From assembly GCA_964611645.1 (NCBI GenBank), contig CAZTAO010000058.1:1-30967 (forward strand): 30,967 bases of DNA. The letters run 5' to 3'. The notes beneath the pieces are model-generated. The model made no database searches, was not told where the DNA came from, and worked only from the letters and a program-made list of their open reading frames with translations. Origin of the DNA: CAZTAO01 sp964611645 (GTDB taxonomy: Bacteria > Armatimonadota > UBA5829). Of this stretch, positions 16,010 to 23,454 are shown piece by piece (the stretch's first letter is position 1; each line of letters opens with the position of its first letter). The translations under genes were made by a program, and so were the position numbers.

Positions 16010-17154
16010 AAGTAAGCGAACACCCGCTGAAAGTCTTGCTGGTATCACCCATTCCTCCTCCCACCAGCGGCATCGGCACCTGGACCAATAATGTCTTGCG
16101 AGCCGGCGAAGCCGACGGTCGGGTGGAGTTGGGTTTGGTTGATACCGCAGTCAGGTGGCGGGCGGTTTCCAGCCTGTCGATGCCTGTGAGGCTCTGTGGT
16201 GGGTCCGTTCAGGCTGCCCGCGACTTAGTGCGAACATGGCGGCGCATTCTGAGCTTCCGTCCCGACGTAGTTCACGTGAGCACCAGCGGGCACCTGGCCT
16301 GTGTCAAGGACCTGCTCATTCTGCGCATGGCCAAACGACACGGGATTGGGCGGGTCGTCCACTACCACTTTGGCAGGCTTCCGGGAATTGTAGCGGCGGG
16401 CGGATGGGAATGGCGTCTGGTTCAGCAGGCCATGGCGCTCAGCCAGTCTGTACTCGTATTGAACGATGAGTCGCGGAGGGCGGTAACCGCTGTGCTGCCA
16501 CAGACTCGCATCGTAAGTATGCCCAACCCTGTGGATGTTGCCGCGTTGGATGAGATTCAGCCGACTCCGTACGAGTGGTCATCTGATGGCAGACCGACGA
16601 TCGCTTATCTGGGGATGGTTCTCGAGAAAAAGGGCGCTGGAGACCTGGTGGACGCCTGCACCAGGATAGGTGACGCAGACTTCACTCTGGCGATGGTCGG
16701 CCCGGTCTCTGAGGCGTATAGGTCTGAGCTTGCAGCCGTCGCGAGTGAGCGCGGTATGGGCGACCGCCTGCGCTTCCTGGGAGAATGCGACTATGCGACC
16801 GCTATCGGGTATCTAAAGTCGTCCCAAGCCCTTGCGCTGCCCAGCCACAGTGAAGGCTTTCCCAACGCCATTCTCGAAGCCATGGTATGTGGCAAGCCTG
16901 TTGTTGCCACAAGGGTAGGGGCCATGCCTGAGATGGTGGCTGCTGGCACTGTGCAGCCGTGTGGAATATGCGTCGACTTGGGCGATAAGGATGGACTGCG
17001 AGACGCGGTGCGGTCACTGATGTCCGACCCGGAGCTATGCGGGGTCCTGGGTGAGCGAGGCAGCCAACGGGCGAGGGCTGAGTACTCGCTGGAAGCCGTA
17101 TTTGCGAAGCTTACCAGGGAATGGGATAGGGCTGCCGCAGGACGCAGAAGCTAG
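16006..17154 (+). CDS. Glycosyltransferase family 4
   Basis: GT-B glycosyltransferase of 382 residues for repeat-unit assembly. The N-terminus (VLLVSPIPPPTSGIGTWTNN) contains the glycine-bearing acceptor loop. The donor domain shows YLGMVLEKKGAGDLVDA and the E-x7-E pair E283 and E291 in SEGFPNAILEAMVCGKPVVAT. The start is GTG 16006, overlapping the polymerase stop as GTGA, with GAGG at 15991-15994. Donor and linkage cannot be inferred. It is one of four GT-B enzymes in the cluster, so the repeat unit is probably around five sugars including the initiating residue. Confidence 0.9.
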   Translation: MKVSEHPLKVLLVSPIPPPTSGIGTWTNNVLRAGEADGRVELGLVDTAVRWRAVSSLSMPVRLCGGSVQAARDLVRTWRRILSFRPDVVHVSTSGHLACVKDLLILRMAKRHGIGRVVHYHFGRLPGIVAAGGWEWRLVQQAMALSQSVLVLNDESRRAVTAVLPQTRIVSMPNPVDVAALDEIQPTPYEWSSDGRPTIAYLGMVLEKKGAGDLVDACTRIGDADFTLAMVGPVSEAYRSELAAVASERGMGDRLRFLGECDYATAIGYLKSSQALALPSHSEGFPNAILEAMVCGKPVVATRVGAMPEMVAAGTVQPCGICVDLGDKDGLRDAVRSLMSDPELCGVLGERGSQRARAEYSLEAVFAKLTREWDRAAAGRRS

Positions 17155-17195
17155 GTTTGGAGACGGTCCACGACTCTCCGCGGGGGATTGCTTCA

Positions 17196-18422
17196 TTGAA
17201 GATCGGCATTATTGCGCAGTACTATGCGCCTGAGACAGTTGGATCAGGAATATGGATACGGGAACTCGCGGAGGAGATGACCGCGCGTGGACACGAGGTC
17301 ACGGTTCTCACTGCATTCCCCAACTACCCCGAACGCGTTGTCTTCGAGGGCTACCGGGGCAAGCTTCTTGACCGCGAGTTGATGAACGGTGTGAACGTCC
17401 TGCGCTCGTGGATATACGCAAATCCCAGGGAGACTATGCGGTCCAGACTGCTCAACTGGGGCAGCTTCTGCTTCTCATCACTCGTCAGCGGCCTGTTCAG
17501 GGGTGGCAAGTTCGACGTCCTCTACGCCATTCTGCCACCACTTCCGCTGGGCATTACCGCGAGCTGGTTGGCGAAGCTGAGGGGCTACCCTCTCGTGGCC
17601 AATGTCCAGGACATCTACCCCCTTATAGCTGTCGAGCTCGGCTTTCTCAAGAACAAGCGGCTGATAAGTATGTTCGAGAGCATGGAGCGTAAAGTATATC
17701 GGCGCTCCCGGAAGATTGTGGTCATATCGGACGGCTTCAAGGACAACCTGGCGAGCAAGGGAGTCGACCCCGAAGAGATAACCGTTGTCCCCAACTGGGC
17801 GGACCCCGACTTTATCCAGCCAGGCCCGAGGGACAACGCTTTCCGCGAGGAACTCGGTGTTGACGGCCAGTTCACTGTCGTATACTCCGGAGGTCTGACT
17901 CACAACTCCGATGTCGAGCCGATTCTCAGGGCTGCGGGAATGATGACCGACAAACCTATCTCGTTTGCGGTGGTTGGCGACGGCGCGATGAAGACGGATC
18001 TCGAGCGGCTAGCTTCCGAACTCAACCTCTCCAATCTGCAGTTTCGGCCTTTCCAGTCATTGGAACGCTATCCGGATGTGCTCAGGGCCGCCGATATCAG
18101 CGTAGTCACGCTCAATAGCGCGGCCCGCCTCGCATCCCTTCCCAGCAAGGTCTTCAAACAGATGGCGGCCGGTCGGCCTATTCTGGCTATCACCACCCCG
18201 GGTGGAGAGCTTGATAGACTGGTGCGTGTAGCTGAGTGTGGACTGAGCGTGCCTACTGGGAACCCGGAAGAGGTGGTGAAGGTTCTGACGTGGTGCCTGG
18301 AGAATCGGGAAGAGTTGGAGCAGATGGGGCGCAATTCCCGCGACTATCTGGTGCAACATCACTCCAAGAATGCCTGCATAGACCGAATCGAGCAGGTTCT
18401 TATGGAAGCGGCGTCGAAGTGA
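17196..18422 (+). CDS. Glycosyltransferase (WbuB/WcaI-like, GT4)
   Basis: Glycosyltransferase resembling WbuB (N-acetyl-L-fucosamine transferase) and WcaI. The start KIGIIAQYYAPETVGSG is the standard opening of that group. Later motifs include HEVTVLTAFPNYPER, NVQDIYPLIAVELG, VVPNWADPDFI and VYSGGLTHNSDV. The usual E-x7-E is replaced by LPSKVFKQMAAGRPILA, as in WbuB. I prefer TTG 17196 because CGGGGG lies 9 bp upstream and translation then begins at the conserved MKIGIIAQYY. The frame remains open to a TTG at 17157, which would add 13 residues just after the previous stop. The acceptor may be the sugar placed by the downstream initiating transferase. Confidence 0.87.
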   Translation: MKIGIIAQYYAPETVGSGIWIRELAEEMTARGHEVTVLTAFPNYPERVVFEGYRGKLLDRELMNGVNVLRSWIYANPRETMRSRLLNWGSFCFSSLVSGLFRGGKFDVLYAILPPLPLGITASWLAKLRGYPLVANVQDIYPLIAVELGFLKNKRLISMFESMERKVYRRSRKIVVISDGFKDNLASKGVDPEEITVVPNWADPDFIQPGPRDNAFREELGVDGQFTVVYSGGLTHNSDVEPILRAAGMMTDKPISFAVVGDGAMKTDLERLASELNLSNLQFRPFQSLERYPDVLRAADISVVTLNSAARLASLPSKVFKQMAAGRPILAITTPGGELDRLVRVAECGLSVPTGNPEEVVKVLTWCLENREELEQMGRNSRDYLVQHHSKNACIDRIEQVLMEAASK

Positions 18423-19042
18423 AAACAGGGGGAGCATTGGCAAAGAGAGCGCTGGACGTGTTTGTGTCCGGGTTCTTCATAGTCTTGCTGTCGCCGGTGT
18501 TTCTGGCGTTGGCGTTGATCATCAAGCTGACCTCGCCGGGCCCCGTGCTGTTTCGACAGGGGCGAATGGGCCGAAATGGGAAGCCGTTCGGGATATGCAA
18601 GTTCAGGTCAATGATCACAAACGCTCCCGATGTGCGCAACCCGGACGGGTCGGCGTACACGGGTGAAGACGACCCCAGGGTGACAAAGATCGGTAAGTTC
18701 CTGCGGAAGACAAGCCTGGATGAGCTGCCGCAGTTATTCAATGTGTTCAAGGGTGACATGAGCCTTGTGGGGCCGAGGCCCGACCAGGTGGACCAGATCA
18801 AGTACTATACCGAAGAAGAGAAGCGCAAGCTGCTGGTGAAACCGGGGATTACGGGCCTCGCGCAGATAAACGGGCGCAACAACATCCCCTGGTCGAAGCG
18901 AAAACGCCTGGACATCGAGTATGTGGACAGGCAGTCGTTCTTCTTTGATGTGGGCATACTCTTCAAGACAGTTCCTTACGTCCTGCTGAGAAAGGACGTC
19001 AACACCGAAACCACGCCGGAGGATCCCAATGAGCAGCGGTGA
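18419..19042 (+). CDS. PglC-like initiating sugar-phosphate transferase
   Basis: Monotopic phosphoglycosyl transferase (bacterial sugar transferase family) that moves a sugar-1-phosphate to undecaprenyl phosphate and so starts each repeat unit. It is the short form (207 residues) with one N-terminal re-entrant membrane helix (about residues 14-36), like PglC, and not the five-helix WbaP/WcaJ form. Conserved parts are GRNGKPFGICKFRSM, the catalytic Asp-Glu pair D101-E102 in DELPQLFNVFKGDMS, LVGPRP and PGITGLAQINGRN. The open frame continues upstream to 18236 in another frame of the previous gene, but GTG 18419 overlaps that gene's stop as GTGA and starts the domain properly. The next two genes (GNAT acetyltransferase, aminotransferase) resemble a PglC-PglD-PglE arrangement. 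Confidence 0.9.
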   Translation: MKTGGALAKRALDVFVSGFFIVLLSPVFLALALIIKLTSPGPVLFRQGRMGRNGKPFGICKFRSMITNAPDVRNPDGSAYTGEDDPRVTKIGKFLRKTSLDELPQLFNVFKGDMSLVGPRPDQVDQIKYYTEEEKRKLLVKPGITGLAQINGRNNIPWSKRKRLDIEYVDRQSFFFDVGILFKTVPYVLLRKDVNTETTPEDPNEQR

Positions 19043-20012
19043 GATTGTCCAATACACCCCTGAACTATGGCCGGAGGTAGAACTTCTGGCCAAGAGCTAT
19101 CCGCACAAGCCGATGCGGCATTTTGGGCGATGGTCGGATGAGGCGCTGGGGAAGCTACTGGCTTGCCGGCTGAAGTGTTCTCTGGAGGCTTCCGGAGAAG
19201 GCGCCTGGGTGATACGGGAAGATGATGGAATCAACGCCGTGTGCAGCGTTACCAGCCTTGCATGGGACAGCGAGCAGATAGGTGTCTCAGCAGGCAGGAT
19301 CGACTGGCTTCTGGGAGCCGACCCGTATTCACTGCAATATGAAGACAACCGCCGGATGGCGTGCCACGCTCTGAGGTATCTGGAAGAGACGGGCATTACC
19401 CACGTCAGCGCTCGCACCGACGCCCACGACCTCGCCGCCCTCCACGCATTCGAGGAATGCGGCTTCAGGATGGTAGACGGGTTGATCACATTCGCCATTG
19501 AGCTGGACAAGATCGATGTGCCCGAGGTCGAGAGCGAAGTCACCATCAGAATGGCAACCGAAGCGGACGCCGAGGCTGCCGGGGATATTGCCTACAGCAC
19601 CTACAGCATAGACAGGTTCCACTCGGATGGATCGATTCCAAAGGAACGCTCGGACGAACTGCATCGGGTATGGGTTCGCAACTCAGTGCTGGGTAAGGCG
19701 GCAGACGGGGTGGTAGTGGCCGAAGATGAAAACGGGCTGCTCGGGTATGTCACCTGCAAGCTCGCGCACGACACCAAGGATGTAATGGGCGATTTGGTCG
19801 GCACGGTGGTGCTGGTCGGGGTGTCACGCAAAGCCAGAGGCAAGAAAATCGGCAAGGCGATGAGCATCGCCGCAATGAAGTGGTTCAAAGAGCAGGGATG
19901 CGCGGTAGCCGACGTCGGCACCCAATTGGCCAACATCCCCGCATCGAGACTATACGAAAGCTGTGGCTACAGAATATCCGCCTCCAGCGTATCCCTGAGG
20001 TGCCTGCTGTAA
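19029..20012 (+). CDS. Two-part GNAT acetyltransferase (WecD-like C-terminal half)
   Basis: Probable N-acetyltransferase for an amino-sugar nucleotide. The protein has 327 residues, about twice a single GNAT domain. The N-terminal half (about 1-165) has a degenerate GNAT pattern ending DLAALHAFEECGFRMVDG. The C-terminal half (about 175-327) is better preserved: VGVSRKARGKKIGKAMS gives the acetyl-CoA loop, and TQLANIPASRLYESCGYR the terminal motif. This resembles WecD (RffC), which N-acetylates dTDP-4-amino-4,6-dideoxygalactose. The gene overlaps the sugar transferase by 14 bp, has GGAGG at 19018-19022, and is followed by an ArnB/WecE-like aminotransferase, whose product is a natural substrate. 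A hairpin repeat begins four bases after its stop. Confidence 0.8.
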   Translation: MSSGEIVQYTPELWPEVELLAKSYPHKPMRHFGRWSDEALGKLLACRLKCSLEASGEGAWVIREDDGINAVCSVTSLAWDSEQIGVSAGRIDWLLGADPYSLQYEDNRRMACHALRYLEETGITHVSARTDAHDLAALHAFEECGFRMVDGLITFAIELDKIDVPEVESEVTIRMATEADAEAAGDIAYSTYSIDRFHSDGSIPKERSDELHRVWVRNSVLGKAADGVVVAEDENGLLGYVTCKLAHDTKDVMGDLVGTVVLVGVSRKARGKKIGKAMSIAAMKWFKEQGCAVADVGTQLANIPASRLYESCGYRISASSVSLRCLL

Positions 20013-20016
20013 GGAA

Positions 20017-20059
20017 CCCTCTCCTGGGGGAGAGGGCAGGGTGAGGGCGCTTCGTAACG
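20017..20059. repeat. Dispersed hairpin repeat A, copy 1
   Basis: The core is CCCTCTCC-TGGG-GGAGAGGG, an 8-bp perfect stem with a TGGG loop, followed by a G-rich tail (GGGTGAGGGCGC) and GTAACG. Near-identical copies lie at 22679-22720 and 29946-29989. All three are intergenic and in the same orientation. It begins four bases after the stop of the GNAT gene and could also damp read-through, though no T-run follows. Confidence 0.85.
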
Positions 20060-20115
20060 ATGACCGCCTAGGTTCCAGGTCGCTAGAAAACCTGCAAGTT
20101 TGCGTGTGTCCAATT

Positions 20116-20144
20116 CCCCCTTTGAAGGGGGCCTCCGCAGAGGG
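20116..20144. repeat. Intergenic hairpin pair
   Basis: CCCCCTT-TG-AAGGGGG (20116-20131) forms a 7-bp stem with a two-base loop, followed directly by CCTC-CGCA-GAGG. G-rich sequence after it leads to the ribosome site of the ArnB-like gene. Such C5TTTGAAG5 elements are common dispersed intergenic repeats in bacteria; whether this one is mobile or regulatory is unknown. Confidence 0.6.
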
Positions 20145-20184
20145 GGGGTGACTTGCACTACACCGAGATGAGGTAACACAACCA

Positions 20185-21345
20185 ATGAAAAAACGAGCAA
20201 CATTCCTACCATTCTCGCCGCCGAAGATCGGCGAGGAAGAGATAAACGAAGTAGTCGATACCCTTCGTTCCGGTTGGATCACCACCGGCCCGAAGACCAA
20301 GCGGTTCGAGGCAGAGTTCGCCGAGTATGTCGGCGCTCCGGCAGCGCTCGCGCTGAGCTCCTGCACAGCCGCCCTCCACGTTGCGTTGGCAGCCTTGGGC
20401 GTCGGGCCGGGCGATGAGGTCATAACCACCACTATGACTTTCTGCGCCACAGCCAACGTGGTTGAATACGTCGGCGCGAAACTGGTGCTGGTGGATGTCG
20501 AGCCGGATACCCTCAACATGAGCCCGGACAAAGTCGAAGCGGCTATCACCGACAAGACCAAAGCCATTATCCCGGTTCACTACTCCGGTCATCCGGTGGA
20601 TATGGACCCCATTCGGGAGATGGCTGCGAAACGCGGAATATCTGTGCTTGAGGATGCCGCTCACGGCTTGACCGCTAAGTATAAGGGCCAGATGATCGGC
20701 TCTGTGGGCAACCCTACCGCGTTCAGCTTCTATGCCACCAAGAACCTCACAACCGCGGAGGGCGGGATGCTGGTCGGCACACCTGAATTCCTCGAGAAGG
20801 CCAGAATCCTCAGCCTCCACGGCCTCAGCAAAGATGCCTGGAAGCGTTACGGCAAGGGCGGAAGCTGGTATTACGAGGTTGTGACCCCTGGCTTCAAGTA
20901 CAACATGACCGACATCCAGGCCTCTCTTGGTCTGTGCCAGTTAAGGAAGCTGGAGTCGTTCCAGCAGCGACGCAGAGAGGTTGTTGCCGCCTACAACAAG
21001 GCGTTCTCGGGAGTTGCAGCCATTCAGACCCCGACCTGCCGCGAGGACATCGACCACTGCTGGCACCTCTATGTCATGCGTCTAGTCCCCGGTACGCTCA
21101 AGATAGACCGCAACAAGTTCATCGAAGAGCTTATCGAGCGCAACATAGGGCCGTCGGTCCACTTCATCCCCATCCATCTCCACCCGTTCTACGTGGAGAA
21201 ATACGGGTTGAAGCCGACGGATTTCCCAATCGCCCAAAGCAACTTCGAGCGGGTAATGAGCCTGCCGCTGAACCCCGGCCTCACAGACGAAGACGTGAAC
21301 GACGTAATCGAAGCGGTTCTCGAGATAGTGGAAGAGAACAGCTAG
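20185..21345 (+). CDS. DegT-family 4-aminotransferase (ArnB/WecE/PglE-like)
   Basis: PLP enzyme that converts a 4-keto sugar nucleotide to the 4-amino form. The PLP lysine is K186 in SFYATKNLTTAEGGM, and the aspartate is in VLEDAAHGLT. The opening FLPFSPPKIGEEEINEVVDT, then SGWITTGPKTKRFE and PGFKYNMTDIQASLGL, are typical of the ArnB group. This differs clearly from the WbpE/FdtB-like aminotransferase at 4819-5919, so the cluster makes two different aminations. Context with the GNAT and PglC-like genes suggests a 4-acetamido sugar as first residue of the repeat unit. ATG 20185 follows GAGGT at 20170. The 172-bp repeat-rich gap upstream may weaken co-transcription. The 4,6-dehydratase needed to make its substrate is not present here. 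Confidence 0.9.
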   Translation: MKKRATFLPFSPPKIGEEEINEVVDTLRSGWITTGPKTKRFEAEFAEYVGAPAALALSSCTAALHVALAALGVGPGDEVITTTMTFCATANVVEYVGAKLVLVDVEPDTLNMSPDKVEAAITDKTKAIIPVHYSGHPVDMDPIREMAAKRGISVLEDAAHGLTAKYKGQMIGSVGNPTAFSFYATKNLTTAEGGMLVGTPEFLEKARILSLHGLSKDAWKRYGKGGSWYYEVVTPGFKYNMTDIQASLGLCQLRKLESFQQRRREVVAAYNKAFSGVAAIQTPTCREDIDHCWHLYVMRLVPGTLKIDRNKFIEELIERNIGPSVHFIPIHLHPFYVEKYGLKPTDFPIAQSNFERVMSLPLNPGLTDEDVNDVIEAVLEIVEENS

Positions 21346-21355
21346 TCGAGGTGAT

Positions 21356-21384
21356 TTGTCGTTTGCATGCAATTGCTGTATACT
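21356..21384 (+). promoter_or_regulatory. Sigma-70-type promoter of the sialidase-like gene
   Basis: TTGTCG (21356-21361, four of six) and TATACT (21379-21384, five of six) are separated by exactly 17 bp. The start point would be near 21391. An excellent AAGGAG ribosome site follows at 21411-21416, eight bases before the GTG start. The position between two complete genes fits a separate transcript. Confidence 0.55.
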
Positions 21385-21424
21385 AGCCTGCAATGAACCT
21401 ACCTAGTTCAAAGGAGATATCGCA

Positions 21425-22618
21425 GTGAGTAAGTCATTGGATGTTCGCACTTTTAGCAAGGTTCGCATGCTTACCCCCGAAGTCGCCAGGCAACTCACAT
21501 GGTTCCACTGGTCCTGGTTGTTCCAGGAGACCAGGTGCCTGATGAAGAATGATGACCATGGCCCGCAGGGCGTGAACCCCCCGATCATCCCATACGTGCC
21601 GCTGAAGCGGGGCATTGTCTACCAGGGTACCCGCGAGACCGGCTCCTACAACCACCACTCCCAGTTGGCCAAGTTCCAGGGCAAGTATTGGTTCGCTTTC
21701 TCCAACGGCATAGTGGATGAGGAAGCAGAAGGCCAGCGGATTCGCATCTCCAATTCCAATGACGGGGTCAGTTGGAGCGATTCGGATACAGTCATCGGCG
21801 GAGAGCCGGGGACAACCATCGTTCACAACTGCGTCGCGTTGTATGTCGAGGGCGACGCGATGTACATCGTGGACTGGCGCGAGGAGTCGCTGCGGGACGC
21901 TGAGTCTGTCGGTATGCGGCGGATTGTGCCCGAGTCCAACCAGCTCAATCTCCTCAAAACCACGGATGGCAAGAACTGGAAGCAGGTTGGACAATGGGAC
22001 CCCAGCATCAGAGTCATATTTGAAGCCCCGAGGCTGACGGCTGAAGGACGGCTGTTGTGCATCTGCTCTACCGTCGACGATGGCGCCGCGATCATGCTCT
22101 GGCCTGGATCCAAGATAGAGGAGAAACCTGAGGTAATACTCCCGCCCCAGAACCCGGACGCCAGCTTCCCGTATGGCGAGGGAACATGGTATCAACTAGA
22201 CGACGGCAGGATCATCGTCTTCTGGCGGGACGAGGCCGGCTCATGCAGGGCGTATGTAAACTACAGCGAGGACGGCGGCAAGACCTGGACGCCTCCGATG
22301 ATCTCAGACATCCCGGACTCCATGAGCCGCCTCTACGCAGGCAGGCTCACAGACGGCCGGTACTACCTCAGCAACAACGCATTCCCAACCCTCTTGAACA
22401 GAATGCACCTGATGCTGATGCTCAGCGACGACGGCCTTGAGTTCAACAAGGTCTACCTGATCGTAGACGACCCCACCAGCCAAAGGCTAAAAGGCCTCCT
22501 GAAATGCGACGGCTACCAGTACCCGGTAGGCCTGGTAGACGGCAACAAACTAATAATCGGCCACTCGGTCAACAAAGAAGACATCTGGTGCGAGGTTATT
22601 GACGCAACAAAGATATGA
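21425..22618 (+). CDS. Sialidase/BNR-repeat-like protein
   Basis: Six-bladed-propeller-like protein of the sialidase superfamily, 397 residues. Asp-box motifs are visible as SNDGVSW (111-117), TTDGKNW (179-185) and the canonical SEDGGKTW (281-288), spaced as blades of a propeller. Other blades are marked by repeated aromatic patterns such as LDDGRIIVFWRDEAG and LTDGRYYLSNN. Superfamily members hydrolyse or bind sugars, but I do not see enough of the sialidase arginine triad to claim catalysis. There is no signal peptide or membrane segment, so it looks cytoplasmic, which is unusual for a sialidase. GTG 21425 has a near-ideal ribosome site and its own promoter. Its position right after the EPS genes hints at a role in sugar handling, but it may be independent. 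Confidence 0.75.
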   Translation: MSKSLDVRTFSKVRMLTPEVARQLTWFHWSWLFQETRCLMKNDDHGPQGVNPPIIPYVPLKRGIVYQGTRETGSYNHHSQLAKFQGKYWFAFSNGIVDEEAEGQRIRISNSNDGVSWSDSDTVIGGEPGTTIVHNCVALYVEGDAMYIVDWREESLRDAESVGMRRIVPESNQLNLLKTTDGKNWKQVGQWDPSIRVIFEAPRLTAEGRLLCICSTVDDGAAIMLWPGSKIEEKPEVILPPQNPDASFPYGEGTWYQLDDGRIIVFWRDEAGSCRAYVNYSEDGGKTWTPPMISDIPDSMSRLYAGRLTDGRYYLSNNAFPTLLNRMHLMLMLSDDGLEFNKVYLIVDDPTSQRLKGLLKCDGYQYPVGLVDGNKLIIGHSVNKEDIWCEVIDATKI

Positions 22619-22625
22619 TCTCTTG

Positions 22626-22657
22626 GTTTGATGGTTGGATAGTTTGATGGTTTGATC
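22626..22657. repeat. Four tandem 8-bp repeats
   Basis: GTTTGATG, GTTGGATA, GTTTGATG and GTTTGATC follow each other without spacers just after the sialidase-like gene. The consensus is GTTTGATG. It is a short low-complexity tract beside repeat A copy 2. Confidence 0.8.
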
Positions 22658-22678
22658 GTGGCACGGCGTCCAGGATTT

Positions 22679-22720
22679 CCTCTCCTGGGGGAGAGGGTAG
22701 GGTGAGGGCGCTCTGTAACG
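22679..22720. repeat. Dispersed hairpin repeat A, copy 2
   Basis: Same element as at 20017-20059: CCTCTCC-TGGG-GGAGAGG stem, G-rich tail GGGTGAGGGCGC and GTAACG. It differs from copy 1 at only a few bases and has the same orientation. Confidence 0.85.
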
Positions 22721-22750
22721 GTCAGAACACTAGCTGCAGACCATGAACAA

Positions 22751-22783
22751 TGCTGCGGGAGCTCGAAAGATGCTCCCGCAGCA
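22751..22783. terminator. Strong 12-bp hairpin
   Basis: TGCTGCGGGAGC (22751-22762) pairs perfectly with GCTCCCGCAGCA (22772-22783) around a 9-base loop. No T-run follows on either strand, so it is not a standard Rho-independent terminator. It may end the sialidase-like transcript by another route, protect its 3' end, or be part of the leader of the next gene. Confidence 0.5.
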
Positions 22784-22872
22784 CAAGCAACTGTCATATT
22801 TCGCCCCGCCGCTGCGTCTAATGTACGATTGTAACTGATGCCGTGCATCCCGCACGATCGGAGGCGAACTCA

Positions 22873-23454
22873 ATGACTTCTCTTGCGCGTATTCCCCTGG
22901 GAAGAAGACTACTCGGTCTGCTGCTACTCACCCTCGTAATGTGTGCCTCTGCTGCTTCCGCAGAGACAACAACAGTCCGCCTGAGCATTCGCAACGACAG
23001 ACAGGATGAGAAAGTCATCACCAAGGCTAACCTGCTAAGAGTGATGAAGTTCATTCTGAAGCAGGGCAAGCGTGAGACATACTGCAGTTACTACAGCAAG
23101 AATCCCGCATACCACACCAAGACGTTCAGCTTCTACTTGAATCCGGATTCCGGGCAGCAGGATGTCGACTGTGATCCCGCCAAGTCGGATTTCCACGACC
23201 TGACCATTCGGTGGCATGGCGCAAGAGGCTTGGAGTATCTGCACGTCGAGTTCATCGACAAATTCTATGTCTACATCAGCGCTGACTCTCCCCGAGATGA
23301 TCTCAGCGTCGGACAAGTGCGCCAATCTGCTACCGCCGCGCTAAAGGAGATTCTGGCCGTTATCGAGAAGAAAGAGCCGAAGAAAGCGGACGCGGGAATG
23401 GTTCCTCCACCGAAACCGCAATCTCCGCGCAGCGGAAAGCCTAAGGCAAACTAA
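22873..23454 (+). CDS. Small secreted protein of unknown function
   Basis: I do not recognise this 193-residue protein. ATG 22873 has a GGAGG ribosome site at 22860-22864; a longer reading from GTG 22843 has none. A clear signal peptide begins with basic residues, has a hydrophobic core (LLGLLLLTLVMCASAASA) and a probable cleavage after ASA near residue 31. The mature part is rich in charged and tyrosine residues (YCSYYSKNPAYHTK), and the tail is Lys/Pro-rich (PPPKPQSPRSGKPKAN). It contains a few cysteines, which may form disulphides. Its stop codon overlaps that of the convergent gene by four bases, so there is no room for a conventional terminator. Confidence 0.7.
   Translation: MTSLARIPLGRRLLGLLLLTLVMCASAASAETTTVRLSIRNDRQDEKVITKANLLRVMKFILKQGKRETYCSYYSKNPAYHTKTFSFYLNPDSGQQDVDCDPAKSDFHDLTIRWHGARGLEYLHVEFIDKFYVYISADSPRDDLSVGQVRQSATAALKEILAVIEKKEPKKADAGMVPPPKPQSPRSGKPKAN

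Noticed and set aside
18236..18418. Upstream extension of the PglC-like transferase frame
   Set aside because: It overlaps the preceding glycosyltransferase by about 180 bases, and the domain begins properly at GTG 18419, which overlaps that gene's stop.
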